Below, piece by piece: positions 1 through 8,544 of a stretch of 20,350 nt of DNA; positions within the stretch are counted from its first letter, which is position 1, and the number at the start of each line of letters is the position of its first letter. The notes under the pieces are model-generated. The model did not search any database and was not told the origin of the DNA. It saw nothing but the letters and a program-made list of their open reading frames with translations. This DNA is from a virus. A program made the translations under genes and the position numbers. The stretch spans positions 1 through 20,350 of IMG/VR virus record IMGVR_UViG_3300012202_000013. The stretch is one strand, 5' to 3'.

Positions 1-4
1 AACT

Positions 5-26
5 TTCCCAAAAGCGGGAATTTTAT
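5..26 (+). terminator. Possible intrinsic terminator of an upstream gene
   Basis: A 5-bp stem (TTCCC at 5-9, GGGAA at 16-20) with a 6-nt loop is followed by TTTTAT. The stem is short and the window begins just upstream, so it may be part of a longer hairpin. A promoter-like box follows about 40 nt later, which fits a boundary between transcription units. Confidence 0.45.
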
Positions 27-61
27 AGAGCTTACTAGCACTTTGTTTCTGGACTTTTCGT

Positions 62-67
62 TATAAT
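62..67 (+). promoter_or_regulatory. -10 box (TATAAT), leaderless-type promoter
   Basis: A perfect TATAAT ends 6 nt before the ATG at 74. No convincing -35 hexamer is seen, and no Shine-Dalgarno sequence precedes the ATG. Transcription from this box would start at or next to the start codon, giving a leaderless mRNA. The same arrangement recurs at 1633, 12013 and 15703. Confidence 0.5.
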
Positions 68-73
68 CTAAAT

Positions 74-388
74 ATGCCTCTTAAAGTTTATAAAAATAAA
101 AATACAGCAGAAGAGCGTAGGTCTCTTAAAGTTTTAGATCCGGTCTTCTGGGAAGAGCTTATAATGGCACCAAATCAAAAATTTACGGTAGTATCTAATC
201 CAGAAAAACGCACTTCTAAATTAAAAAATTCTACTAAAATTTTAACAGCTAGAGCTAGAAACCACTCTAGGGACGTAGATATAGACGACACCATACAAAT
301 TAATAAAGCTAATGGCCTCGAATTACAAGTAAAACAAAACTTATTAAACTCTAAAGGAGAGAAACGACGTAAGGTAGACGATATATGA
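74..388 (+). CDS. Unknown basic small phage protein
   Basis: This 104-residue protein is not recognised. It is rich in Lys and Arg and has no Cys, no signal peptide and no membrane segment. Its C-terminal end is strongly charged (KGEKRRKVDD). The start at 74 is chosen because a TATAAT box lies 6 nt upstream and it is the first ATG of the open frame. The stop overlaps the ATG of the phosphoesterase gene (ATGA junction at 385-388), so the two are probably translationally coupled. The basic composition would allow nucleic-acid binding, but no motif shows this. Confidence 0.7.
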   Translation: MPLKVYKNKNTAEERRSLKVLDPVFWEELIMAPNQKFTVVSNPEKRTSKLKNSTKILTARARNHSRDVDIDDTIQINKANGLELQVKQNLLNSKGEKRRKVDDI

Positions 389-990
389 ATAATAGAAAGT
401 CTATATTTTTTAGTTCTGATTGGCATTTAGGGCATGAAAATGTTTTAAAATACGACCAACGTCCTTTTAAAGATTTGAATCATATGCACGAGGTGCTAGT
501 TAATAACTATAATTCTATAGTTTCAGATGATGATATTTGTTATTTTTTAGGGGATATAGGATTTTTCGGCAAAGAGGTGGTAAGGAAGATAATAAGTAGA
601 CTGAACGGTACTAAGGTTTGTATTTTAGGAAACCACGACAAGGGAATAAACTCGGTCCATACCTCAGGTTTTGACGTAGTTCTATACGGAGCTAAAATGG
701 TTATTGCAGATAACTTAGTTACGCTGTCCCGCTGTCCGCTACTTGGCGTATTTAGAGAAAATGTAGATCCAACGAAGGGATCTAAACCTGGAGAAAATTG
801 GCACGGTGAAACCAGACATGCCCGACATTCTTTTAAAGATTTTGGTCAATTTCATTTGCACGGTCATACTCATAAAAAACCAGAAGAAAGAACATCTTTA
901 AAACAGTTCGATGTTGGAGTCCGGGCTAACAACTATAGGCCCGTAAGTATTTCTGTAATTGAGAGTTGGATATCTACATATGGGCGTTAA
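385..990 (+). CDS. Calcineurin-like metallophosphoesterase
   Basis: This is a 201-residue protein of the calcineurin-like phosphoesterase superfamily. The metal-binding motifs appear in the usual order: DWH (D12, H14), GD (D57), GNHD (82-85), and GHTH (160-163) preceded by HLH. These residues bind two metal ions that hydrolyse phosphoester bonds. The set is complete, so the enzyme should be active. The substrate cannot be read from the sequence: members act on nucleotides, nucleic acid ends or phosphoproteins. It lies directly before a RuvC-like resolvase with no gap, so a role in DNA or nucleotide metabolism is plausible but inferred. An AAGGT about 9 nt before the ATG could serve as ribosome binding site. 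Confidence 0.88.
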   Translation: MNNRKSIFFSSDWHLGHENVLKYDQRPFKDLNHMHEVLVNNYNSIVSDDDICYFLGDIGFFGKEVVRKIISRLNGTKVCILGNHDKGINSVHTSGFDVVLYGAKMVIADNLVTLSRCPLLGVFRENVDPTKGSKPGENWHGETRHARHSFKDFGQFHLHGHTHKKPEERTSLKQFDVGVRANNYRPVSISVIESWISTYGR

Positions 991-1587
991 GTGAAATATC
1001 TATTATCGTTAGATATGTCTACAAATTGTACCGGTTGGTCAGTATTCGAACTAGATACCAGAAAATTAATAACGTACGGTATAGTAGTGGGCAAATCCAT
1101 TAAAGACAGTAGTTCCTATAGACGTACTTTAAGAAAGTTGGAGTACATGGCTAATTCTATATTAAATTTAATTGAAAACTATAAACCACAGTATATAGTA
1201 GTGGAAGAAGTTGCAGGATCTAAGAATCGAATAAGTCAGAAAACGTTAGATATGATGCACGGTATTTTGTGGAAAACTATAGACAAGTACTTAGATATAG
1301 TTTCATATTTGGATGTATCCGGAGCCGCTGGTTGGAGAACACTTTTGGACATAAGATTAAATGACGCAGACAAGTTAGCCAATGCTGAAGCTAGGAAGAT
1401 AAATAAACAACTAGGAGCCAGTTACACAGAACTACCTATTATAGGTTGGAAAGACCTAGCATGTCGCTACGTAAACTATAACTACTCTATAGTTTTAAAT
1501 TCTCAGGAGCAGACTACAGATGGAGACATAGCCGATTCAATTTGTTTAGGAAGTGCCTGGCTAAAGTTTAAGCGTCAAACTACGTAG
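991..1587 (+). CDS. RuvC-like Holliday junction resolvase
   Basis: This 198-residue protein has an RNase H-like (RuvC-type) nuclease fold. Strand 1 carries the catalytic D8 in LSLDMSTNCTGW, strand 4 ends in the acidic pair E72-E73 (YIVVEE), and a C-terminal GDIADS supplies D179 and D182. These are the carboxylates expected for two-metal cleavage of branched DNA. In phages such enzymes clear Holliday junctions and branches before packaging, which fits its place a few genes before the terminase. The start is a GTG immediately after the TAA of the phosphoesterase gene; no in-frame ATG lies nearby. The window does not show whether it cuts Holliday junctions or another branched substrate. Confidence 0.8.
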   Translation: MKYLLSLDMSTNCTGWSVFELDTRKLITYGIVVGKSIKDSSSYRRTLRKLEYMANSILNLIENYKPQYIVVEEVAGSKNRISQKTLDMMHGILWKTIDKYLDIVSYLDVSGAAGWRTLLDIRLNDADKLANAEARKINKQLGASYTELPIIGWKDLACRYVNYNYSIVLNSQEQTTDGDIADSICLGSAWLKFKRQTT

Positions 1588-1632
1588 GTTTTACTTGGTA
1601 AAAAATAGTTGTATAAAAGTATAGTTACGGGG

Positions 1633-1638
1633 TATTAT
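1633..1638 (+). promoter_or_regulatory. -10 box (TATTAT), leaderless-type promoter
   Basis: TATTAT ends 7 nt before the ATG at 1646, in a 58-nt gap between genes. The stretch from this box to the ATG closely resembles the one at 12013-12028: both read TATWATTAYAGTTATG. A possible weak -35 (TTGTAT, 1609-1614) lies 18 nt upstream. There is no well-placed Shine-Dalgarno sequence. Confidence 0.5.
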
Positions 1639-1645
1639 TATAGTT

Positions 1646-2140
1646 ATGGATAGCGAGAGTAACGCGGCTAAGTATCAAGTAGCTGGGCTAAAGTGGATGT
1701 TAGAACTAGAGTTACTAGATCCTCTCAACCCAGCACCATTAAATGCGCTTAAGTTAAACGTTTTAATGACGTCTAACCGTATTAAAGAAGTTGAATTTTT
1801 AATATTTAGGGAAGGTAGGCAGATGTTAGTTTTGCTAGACCTATCCTGGATGGGCCGTAAGTTCTTTAAGAGGGAAATATTCACAGACGTTCATGAAGTA
1901 TTGAAGCAAATGTTGCCCAATTTTAGTTTTAGGATTACTGAAGATCCTAAGATTTTAAATATGGCTATAGCTAAAGTACAGAATATTTTAGGAGGGATGG
2001 ATGAAATACGCAATAAACTTGATGACCATCGGGTCGATGATATTGATAAGTCTTCCAGCTCAAAACAGTTCACTGGTCATGAGGCAGGTACCTTGTATGG
2101 ATCTGGAACAGACCAAAGTCCTAAACCAGATAATAAATAA
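1646..2140 (+). CDS. Unknown protein overlapping the lytic enzyme gene
   Basis: This 164-residue protein is not recognised. The first two thirds look like a compact mixed alpha/beta domain, with a hydrophobic strand near FLIFREGRQMLVLLDLSW. The last 45 residues are polar and charged and appear unstructured. It begins behind a TATTAT box 7 nt upstream, without a ribosome binding site. Its final 140 nt are shared, in another frame, with the secreted lytic transglycosylase that starts at 2001. The disordered tail is therefore encoded by the DNA that also encodes the transglycosylase signal peptide. No function can be assigned. Confidence 0.7.
   Translation: MDSESNAAKYQVAGLKWMLELELLDPLNPAPLNALKLNVLMTSNRIKEVEFLIFREGRQMLVLLDLSWMGRKFFKREIFTDVHEVLKQMLPNFSFRITEDPKILNMAIAKVQNILGGMDEIRNKLDDHRVDDIDKSSSSKQFTGHEAGTLYGSGTDQSPKPDNK
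1990..1995 (+). promoter_or_regulatory. Strong internal ribosome binding site (AGGAGG)
   Basis: A perfect AGGAGG lies inside the upstream coding region, 5 nt before the ATG at 2001. It decides the start of the transglycosylase gene and shows that the long overlap between the two frames is genuine. Confidence 0.8.
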
Positions 2141-2576
2141 TAATCCTAGGTTGTCAAAAGAATATAGGCATAGTCTAACTTTACAAATAGTAAAAAGTAG
2201 TCATAAATATGGTATCGCGTCTAAATTACTAACTGCGATACTTATGCAAGAATCTCGCTATAATTTAAAAGCTGTCCATAAAACTTGTGGATATTCCTTA
2301 GGAAAAAACTCGCATAAGGTGTGCATAATTACTGATTTTGGAATTTCCCAGGTACATTTCAAAAATATTGAAAGGTTTCATTTTAATAAAGATCGACTAC
2401 TATCAGATTTGGAGTATAGCGTGGATGCAGGTGCTTTAATAATGAGTCAATATCTTAAGTATAAAAAAGTTGAACCTAAAACGTGGTGGTCTCGCTATAA
2501 TTGCGGTACCGGTAAGTATGATACAATACAGTACGTATGCAAACAGTATCAAACTTTAGTAGCCAAGAGAATGTAA
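2001..2576 (+). CDS. Secreted lytic transglycosylase (SLT-like lysozyme fold)
   Basis: This 191-residue protein resembles SLT-type lytic transglycosylases, which cleave the MurNAc-GlcNAc bond of peptidoglycan. The helix LLTAILMQESRY carries the putative catalytic E84, TDFGISQVHF (111-120) matches the usual GLMQ-type strand, and WWSRYNCG (162-169) matches the late Tyr-Asn motif. Residues 1-20 form a hydrophobic segment after a Lys, which looks like a signal peptide or release-type anchor, so the protein should act in the cell envelope. It could be the endolysin or a virion-associated wall enzyme; no holin is seen nearby. Cys 95, 108, 168 and 180 could form disulfides after export. An AGGAGG 5 nt upstream fixes the start, and 140 nt overlap the previous gene. 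Confidence 0.82.
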   Translation: MKYAINLMTIGSMILISLPAQNSSLVMRQVPCMDLEQTKVLNQIINNNPRLSKEYRHSLTLQIVKSSHKYGIASKLLTAILMQESRYNLKAVHKTCGYSLGKNSHKVCIITDFGISQVHFKNIERFHFNKDRLLSDLEYSVDAGALIMSQYLKYKKVEPKTWWSRYNCGTGKYDTIQYVCKQYQTLVAKRM

Positions 2577-2582
2577 AATGTC

Positions 2583-3215
2583 GTGGAAGATGACAAAAAG
2601 AGTATAGTCAAACTAATCCCCGCGCGCGATACCGGAATGTCTCATACGTCAATTCCTGTTGAGCACATAAAATCTGTATACATTTGTGAAGGTCTATCGC
2701 CGCTAGAAATAGCTAATCGTTTCTTTCTATCCGAAGGTCAGATTAAAACCATAATTAGTGAATATAAGTTAGAAGAACTTAGGTCTGCCTATTTACGACA
2801 AGGTATAGCAGATCTTCAAAATGTTCAAGTTAATCAAGCTCAAAAATTAATGAATTTAGAAACTAAATTTAAAAGTATGAGGATTCTTCAATTAGAAAAA
2901 GTATTGGAGGACTATTTAGCGTATCACGCTCGCCATGGGCATTTTTATAAATTACATCCAGTAACTCAGGAAGTTCTTAGAGACACAAATGGATTAGCTT
3001 TACAAATAAAAATTCCAAATATAACTAAAGAGATTACTGATTTAAAAGAAACAGTATCTTTGTCAGAAGGACTAAAACAGCTACTGTCAAAGTTAGATGA
3101 CATCATAAATAAACCGCGCGATGTTGAAAAGATAGATCCAGACGCGTTGGATATGGCGCAATTTGGAAATATATTTGAAGCTCGATCTTTAAGAGACGAA
3201 GATGATGGTGAATGA
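2583..3215 (+). CDS. Probable terminase small subunit
   Basis: This 210-residue protein lies directly before the large terminase gene. Residues about 25-55 form a helix-turn-helix of the kind small terminases use to bind packaging sites (GLSPLEIANRFFLSEGQIKTI). A long helical middle (about 60-110) could make the oligomer core, and the C-terminal tail is acidic (RDEDDGE), as often seen where it contacts the large subunit. The family assignment rests on position, size and the HTH, since small terminases are poorly conserved. The start is GTG at 2583. An ATG at 2578 lies in another frame and stops after nine codons. An internal ATG at 2637 is less likely. Confidence 0.65.
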   Translation: MEDDKKSIVKLIPARDTGMSHTSIPVEHIKSVYICEGLSPLEIANRFFLSEGQIKTIISEYKLEELRSAYLRQGIADLQNVQVNQAQKLMNLETKFKSMRILQLEKVLEDYLAYHARHGHFYKLHPVTQEVLRDTNGLALQIKIPNITKEITDLKETVSLSEGLKQLLSKLDDIINKPRDVEKIDPDALDMAQFGNIFEARSLRDEDDGE

Positions 3216-3253
3216 TTTTATAAAATTAAATATGTTATTTTTTGAAAGTATAT

Positions 3254-5086
3254 ATGTCTTTAGACGTATCTAAACTTACGAATCAGCAATTTGCAGTTTT
3301 GTTTTCTAAAATAATAAATAGAATACAGCAAGATCCTATAGAGGATTTTATAAAAGCTCAGGGTTTTCTTGATTTTATACCGTCTCCAGCGCAGGAGGTA
3401 GTTTTCAAAATAATATTTGGAAAAGAATTAGATTCGGTAGTTCCTAAACAAGTCAAAGTTGAAAGTCGAGATGAAAAGGGATTATTTTCTTTAAAGTCCC
3501 AAACCATGACCGAGTATGAGATATATGAATTTTTAACTGAACATCAGTACGATCCTAGCTCCGTTAAAGAAATAAGAATAAATAAAATAGACCTAATATG
3601 TGGTCGCAGGTCCGGAAAGACGCTATTAGCGGCGTCTATAGCTATATATTGCGCGGTTTCTAATAATTGGAAACCTTTTTTAAAGAAACATCCGTTTGCC
3701 ACGGTTCTTATTATGTCGCATTCTAGAGAGTTCTCTGATGAAGTTTTAGAAGTCATACGTAGTCTTATTGAGTCGTCTCCGGTTTTAAGTAGATTAGTAA
3801 ACCAAGATAAAAAAAATACAACTTCTACAATGAACTTAAAGGTTCCCTGGATAGTAGATGGCGCGATACAGTGGTCTAGGGTTCAAATAAAAGTGGCAGC
3901 GGCCTCTAGCAAAACAACCAGGGGCGTGGCTGCGTGCGCCATTATTTCTGACGAAATAAGTTTTTGGAATTTGTCAGAAGATATGAAGGAAACAGACGCA
4001 AAAATAATGGCAGCTGTCCGACCTAGTATGAAACAATTTGGTGAGTTTGCTATGTTAATTAAACTGTCGTCACCAGGTATAAAACAAGGAGTTTTATATG
4101 GAGAATACAAGAAATCTAAAGAAGGAGAGCTTCCTAAAAGTTACGCTGTGTTTAAAGCACCAACTTGGATGATGAACGAAATCATAAAAGAAAACGAATT
4201 TGCAGAAGAACATAAATTAGATCCTGACGGATTTGATACAGAATATAGAGGAAATTTTGCAGACTCTTTGAGTAATTTTATAGTGCCCGAATACATAGAT
4301 ATGGCTATAATGAAGGGATCTACTTTCAATGCCCCGGAGACTGAGTCAATAAAATATGCCGCAGCTATAGACGCCGCGTACAAGGGAGATTCTTTTACTT
4401 TTACCGTCACTGGGTTCATAAATAGTAGACTACGTCAATATGTTTCTAAAGGCTGGAAGGGTACAAAGAAGAATCCTGTATCATCTTATGAAGTAGCGGA
4501 GTATATCAGAACTATATGTAAAGAATTTAACATAGACTTTGTAGCAGCAGACCAATATTCATTTGAGCCGCTGCGAGAGATTTTTGACAAATACGGGGTA
4601 ACCTTAGAAGAGTATACCTTTACCTCGGATTTTAAAAAGAAAATTTACTTTAATCTTAAAAAATTAATACACTCACAGCAGGCCGACCTGTTAGATTCAG
4701 AAGTACAAACTAAAGAATTAAAGGAATTAATAGTAGAACAGGGTAACATGGGGTCAATCCGGATAGGACATCCCTCGGGGGGATCCGATGATTACGCTAC
4801 ATCTTTAGCCATTTCATCTTACCTCGCGACTCAAGACGCGGCAACCGGCAATTTTGAATTTGTGGGTGGATCCTCCACTAAATCTTATGGACTTGCGGTA
4901 GATAAAAATGGAATTTCTTTTAAAGCCCCCAGCGCTCAGTTATTAGTTAGATCCGGGCACCTACCGGAGAGCGTAGAAGACAATTCAGACCAGTTTGAAA
5001 TAGATCCAGAAACTGGCAAGTTAATTAGAAAGAGCGATAAGAAGGACTCAGACGATTCCGACGATGGTACCCATATCATTTTCTAA
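3254..5086 (+). CDS. terL: Terminase large subunit (packaging ATPase/nuclease)
   Basis: This is the motor that translocates DNA into the procapsid and cuts the concatemer. The N-terminal ATPase has a Walker A motif (GRRSGKT, 117-123) and a Walker B motif with catalytic Glu (IISDE, D233-E234). A coupling-type segment (LIKLSSPG, about 269-276) follows. The C-terminal RNase H-like nuclease shows AIDAAYKGDSF (D373), AADQYSFEPL (D433) and GSDDYAT (D512-D513). About 610 residues is a usual length for a complete terminase. The ATG at 3254 is preferred because GAAAG lies 5 nt upstream; the in-frame TTG at 3242 would add four residues without a ribosome binding site. The C-terminal 25 residues are very acidic and may contact the portal. 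Confidence 0.95.
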   Translation: MSLDVSKLTNQQFAVLFSKIINRIQQDPIEDFIKAQGFLDFIPSPAQEVVFKIIFGKELDSVVPKQVKVESRDEKGLFSLKSQTMTEYEIYEFLTEHQYDPSSVKEIRINKIDLICGRRSGKTLLAASIAIYCAVSNNWKPFLKKHPFATVLIMSHSREFSDEVLEVIRSLIESSPVLSRLVNQDKKNTTSTMNLKVPWIVDGAIQWSRVQIKVAAASSKTTRGVAACAIISDEISFWNLSEDMKETDAKIMAAVRPSMKQFGEFAMLIKLSSPGIKQGVLYGEYKKSKEGELPKSYAVFKAPTWMMNEIIKENEFAEEHKLDPDGFDTEYRGNFADSLSNFIVPEYIDMAIMKGSTFNAPETESIKYAAAIDAAYKGDSFTFTVTGFINSRLRQYVSKGWKGTKKNPVSSYEVAEYIRTICKEFNIDFVAADQYSFEPLREIFDKYGVTLEEYTFTSDFKKKIYFNLKKLIHSQQADLLDSEVQTKELKELIVEQGNMGSIRIGHPSGGSDDYATSLAISSYLATQDAATGNFEFVGGSSTKSYGLAVDKNGISFKAPSAQLLVRSGHLPESVEDNSDQFEIDPETGKLIRKSDKKDSDDSDDGTHIIF

Positions 5087-5139
5087 GGCATCCTTTGATA
5101 CAATTATGATTAATAACTATACTTTAAAGGACCATTAAA

Positions 5140-7152
5140 ATGGCGGATGCTAATAGTAACAAACCAATGTCCTTCTTCCAAAAAGTGATCGACGCAGGAA
5201 ATGTCTATTTAGATAGTCAGATATTAAAAGCCAAGTCTAGTATTATAAACTCAAATATAGAAGATGACTTTTTTTATAGTAAAGCTGTAATAGAAGATCC
5301 TAGCTATTCTCTGCATTCACAAGGATGGAGAGATAAACCATCGCGCTTGCAAAATGGCCACTTAAAGCAAATGTCTTATCAAGATTCAGCAGTCGCCGCA
5401 GTTATGCAAACCCGCATGAATCAAGTTGCGTCTCACTCCACTTTGGTTAAAAATACATTAAAAAAAGGGTGGATGATCGTACTAGCTGATGAAGAGAGTT
5501 TGTTGGCTAAAATTAAACAAGAACTAAAAGCAGAAATGGACGCTGCTAACTTGGTTCTGGTAGATCCAAATAAAGATCCTACGGATACCCAGCAAGAAGA
5601 TCCGTCTATAGATGAAGATCGCAATGTCATGAAAGCTGGAGAAGACCCTGGAGGTCATGGAGATGCCCCGTTTGACGACCAGACTCCAGATGATAACTCA
5701 AAAACCGACGATGAAGTTGAAAAATATAGTTTTGAATTGGAACGTAAGGCCAGAGAGAAGTTAAATAAACAATTTGAAAAAGCGCGTAGGGAAGTAGAGC
5801 AATACGTTACTAATTGCGGTAAAATTAATAATCGTCCTTTTGAAACCAAGCGTTGGAACTTTGATACGGCTCTTAGAGCGTGGGTACGGGATTCTTTGAC
5901 ATACGACCTGTTTGCCACTGAGAAAGTTCCAGATAGAGCAGGACGTCCTCATTATTGGTTTCCGGTGGACGGAGGAACTATAAAATATGCGTCTAGTGAT
6001 TTAAAAAAATATAAAGATATGTCTGCAAATTTTTATAATGTAGATATCCTGTATCCTGAAAAATCGCAAGAATCCAAAGAAAAGCAAAAAATAATAGAAC
6101 TTAATCCAAAACTATTAAAAATAGACGCGTATAAGTGGGTTCAAATAATCAAAGGTAGGATAGAACGAGCGTATACTGAAGACGAATTAGGTGTAGGTAT
6201 TCGAAACATGACTACTGACATTTATAGCAACGGGTATGGATTGTCAGAGTTAGAACTAATGACCTGGTTGGTTACGGGACACTTAAATGCGGAATATTAC
6301 AATCAGTCATACTTTACTCAGGGGTTTTCTGCTAAAGGCATTCTTCATATTAAAGCCGCTCTAAATCGGCGTAAGGTAGAAACCGTAAAGATGCAATGGC
6401 AACACATGTTAAAAGGAGCCCGTAATTCTTTTCAAACTCCTATTTTTGCGGGGGTAGAAGACGTTCATTGGATTCCGCTAACTCAAAATCATAACGATAT
6501 CGGATTCGAAGGGTGGATGAGATATCTAGTAACTATGCTATGCGCTATTTTTCAAATAGATCCGGCAGAAGTTGGAATACACTTTAAAGGCGAGGGCTCT
6601 GGAGGTAATTTAAGTGGGGACAATACCAAAGAAAAAATTCAACATTCTAAAGATAGGGGTTTATTTCCTCTTATTAAATATATTGAAGGATACGTAAATC
6701 GTCATATCGTTGGACCGTTTGATTCTAGATTTCTTCTTAAATTTACTGGAATCGATGGAGAAGACGCGAAGCAATCTTTAGAACGTCAAGAAAAAGAAGT
6801 AAAATTTAAAAAGACTGTTAACGAAATACGAGCTGAGGACGGGTTACCGCCTCTCCCAGGATGCGACGAGATTATATTAGATGCTCAATATATGTCTTGG
6901 TTTAATACTCACTCCGATAAAGCACAACAAAAAAGTGAAAAAAGTCATCAAAATACTATGCAACAATTACAGTACGGCGTAGACGATGAATTCGGTGAAA
7001 ACGGAGAAGTTCCACAGGTAAACCCAGAAGAAGATATTTATGGAGAAGGCGCGCTGCACGCTGCCATAGATAAGCCTAAACAATTTGGTAAATCAAATAA
7101 ATTAAAAAAATCTAGACCGTTAGTAATAGAAGTCTATAAGATAGAGGATTAG
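5140..7152 (+). CDS. Portal protein
   Basis: This 670-residue protein is the portal, the dodecameric ring at one head vertex through which DNA passes. Recognised features are the core segment GLSELELMTWLVTGHLNAE (about 365-383), the IFQIDPAEVGIHF segment (about 469-481) that precedes the crown region in many portals, and the segment ending in RAEDGLPPLPG. It follows the terminase and precedes a MuF-like gene, the classic order. It is longer than most portals (about 400-550 residues). Part of the excess is a strongly acidic, probably disordered insertion near 140-195 and a polar tail from about 600. AAAGGA lies about 9 nt before the ATG. Confidence 0.92.
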   Translation: MADANSNKPMSFFQKVIDAGNVYLDSQILKAKSSIINSNIEDDFFYSKAVIEDPSYSLHSQGWRDKPSRLQNGHLKQMSYQDSAVAAVMQTRMNQVASHSTLVKNTLKKGWMIVLADEESLLAKIKQELKAEMDAANLVLVDPNKDPTDTQQEDPSIDEDRNVMKAGEDPGGHGDAPFDDQTPDDNSKTDDEVEKYSFELERKAREKLNKQFEKARREVEQYVTNCGKINNRPFETKRWNFDTALRAWVRDSLTYDLFATEKVPDRAGRPHYWFPVDGGTIKYASSDLKKYKDMSANFYNVDILYPEKSQESKEKQKIIELNPKLLKIDAYKWVQIIKGRIERAYTEDELGVGIRNMTTDIYSNGYGLSELELMTWLVTGHLNAEYYNQSYFTQGFSAKGILHIKAALNRRKVETVKMQWQHMLKGARNSFQTPIFAGVEDVHWIPLTQNHNDIGFEGWMRYLVTMLCAIFQIDPAEVGIHFKGEGSGGNLSGDNTKEKIQHSKDRGLFPLIKYIEGYVNRHIVGPFDSRFLLKFTGIDGEDAKQSLERQEKEVKFKKTVNEIRAEDGLPPLPGCDEIILDAQYMSWFNTHSDKAQQKSEKSHQNTMQQLQYGVDDEFGENGEVPQVNPEEDIYGEGALHAAIDKPKQFGKSNKLKKSRPLVIEVYKIED

Positions 7153-7153
7153 T

Positions 7154-7399
7154 ATGGCTAGGATTAAAATATTTCTAGACGGTGGCGAAACTTTAGATGG
7201 AGCAGAGTCAGATCTTCTTAAAGCTATGGTGCACCATGCATCAGGAGCCGTACACGACAGTGAGACGTTCGCAGACCCAGCCATGAAAGCTGTGGCTTCT
7301 AAATTAGAAGATCTACACGTTGAAATGTACAAAAAAATGATAAGTGAGATACTCGAAGCTATAGAAAACGAATATAGGTTAGATCTTGGTAACAAGTAA
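7154..7399 (+). CDS. Unknown small protein between portal and minor head genes
   Basis: This 81-residue acidic protein is not recognised. It is mostly helical, with a predicted long helix over the second half (AVASKLEDLHVEMYKKMISE). It starts 2 nt after the portal stop behind AGAGGA (7143-7148, 5-nt spacer), and its last 14 nt overlap the minor head gene. The tight coupling on both sides suggests a head-assembly or packaging accessory role, but nothing in the sequence defines it. Confidence 0.75.
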   Translation: MARIKIFLDGGETLDGAESDLLKAMVHHASGAVHDSETFADPAMKAVASKLEDLHVEMYKKMISEILEAIENEYRLDLGNK

Positions 7400-8294
7400 A
7401 AATACTTTAAATCTTATAAAGAGGATTGTAGATAATAATTATAATCGCTTAGCTATTTCAGTTTTAGGAAATGGCGCACTAACAGATACGGAACTTAAAC
7501 AATTAAAAGAGTCTGGAGTAGACGTTTCTAATCAAGATTCTTTAATGAGTATGGTTTATCATTATAATTATATAAATCACCCTGCAGGTAAGAACTCGCC
7601 AATTACGGTAGAAGACATGAAAAATCAACAAAGAATTAAAGATATCAAACCGGACGGTATAGTTCATAAGTATTCAGAAGAATCTACGAACGATAAGATG
7701 AAACAATTTATAGATAAGATGAAAGTCGATGTAGGTACTAGATTGATTAGTATAGTAAGGCAGAATAATGATTCGTATAAGGTTAATTCTATTCAAAATC
7801 CGAATCGTTCTTTAATTCTAGATGAGTTGATGAAAGAATCTACTTTAGGAGACTTAAGACAAAAATTACAAGATACTTCTGGAGACGGCAACAGAGATTG
7901 GATGAGAGTCGCCACCACGGAAATTAGTAACATAATAGGTATAGCGTCTGCCGATAGAATTGTAACAGACAACGTTGATAAAGACTTAGACGACGTGTTT
8001 GTATTTAGAATTATAGTTAATGATGCTAAGACTTGTAAATATTGTAGACGGTTTTATTTGGATTCAGACGAAACTCCAAAAGTCTATAGACTATCTACGC
8101 TACTGGCTAATGGGTCAAATTATGGTAAAAAAACTGATGATTGGCATCCATGCGTGGGCGCTACGCATCCTAACGAGAGATGCTCCCAGACTATAGAACT
8201 TAAGCCAGGGTGGGTATTAAATACCGGGGGCTCTATGGCGTATACGGGTCTGGACAAGTGGCGAAATTATATATTCAATAAGCTCTCTTCTTAA
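7386..8294 (+). CDS. Minor head protein, MuF/SPP1 gp7-like
   Basis: This 302-residue protein resembles phage head morphogenesis (MuF-type) proteins, which bind the portal and enter the procapsid in few copies. The C-terminal half has the typical helix with TTEISN (about 178-183) followed by a Cys/His cluster: CKYC (C217, C220), WHPC (H254, C256) and ERC (C266), which probably binds zinc. It follows the portal, as in SPP1-like and HK97-like modules. The start is TTG at 7386, inside the previous gene, with a weak AGG upstream. No plausible ATG occurs before residue 54, and starting there would lose conserved-looking sequence. Confidence 0.78.
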   Translation: MVTSKNTLNLIKRIVDNNYNRLAISVLGNGALTDTELKQLKESGVDVSNQDSLMSMVYHYNYINHPAGKNSPITVEDMKNQQRIKDIKPDGIVHKYSEESTNDKMKQFIDKMKVDVGTRLISIVRQNNDSYKVNSIQNPNRSLILDELMKESTLGDLRQKLQDTSGDGNRDWMRVATTEISNIIGIASADRIVTDNVDKDLDDVFVFRIIVNDAKTCKYCRRFYLDSDETPKVYRLSTLLANGSNYGKKTDDWHPCVGATHPNERCSQTIELKPGWVLNTGGSMAYTGLDKWRNYIFNKLSS

Positions 8295-8330
8295 TTTACC
8301 AATCAACTAAAAATAGATAATATTCTCCAT

Positions 8331-8335
8331 GAGGT
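8331..8335 (+). promoter_or_regulatory. Ribosome binding site that decides the start at 8341
   Basis: GAGGT lies 5 nt before the ATG at 8341. It overlaps the ATG at 8329, so that upstream start is unlikely to be used. Confidence 0.6.
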
Positions 8336-8340
8336 GGCAC

Positions 8341-8544
8341 ATGGGTCTTATTCCAGAGGCTGGGGAAATCTACGAATCTCCAAAATTTGATCGTTACATT
8401 TCTGTTTTAGCCATTGACAAAGAAGACTCTTCTGGGTATACTTTGGCTATTCTATGGGTTGACAAGAAAACTAACCAGACAGAACCTGGCGATTTAGTAG
8501 TAACTCATAGTGATGTAGACCAATGGAGACAGGTTAATGTCTAA
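8341..8544 (+). CDS. Unknown small beta-rich protein
   Basis: This 67-residue protein is not recognised. Its pattern suggests a small beta barrel of SH3/DUF1653-like size: a turn (PKFDRYISVLAIDKED), a strand (YTLAILWVDKK) and a terminal strand with VVTHSDVDQWRQV. The ATG at 8341 is chosen for its ribosome binding site; the ATG at 8329 would add MRWH. Its last 8 nt overlap the next gene, which suggests coupled translation. The role is unknown. Confidence 0.65.
   Translation: MGLIPEAGEIYESPKFDRYISVLAIDKEDSSGYTLAILWVDKKTNQTEPGDLVVTHSDVDQWRQVNV

Noticed and set aside
2578-2607. ATG at 2578 as start of the small terminase gene
   Set aside because: That frame stops after nine codons; the GTG at 2583 opens the long frame.
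3242-3253. TTG at 3242 as start of the large terminase
   Set aside because: It has no ribosome binding site, whereas the ATG at 3254 has GAAAG at a good distance; only four residues differ.
3544-4419. Antisense open frames within the large terminase gene
   Set aside because: They lie opposite strongly conserved terminase motifs, have no ribosome binding sites and show no recognisable protein.
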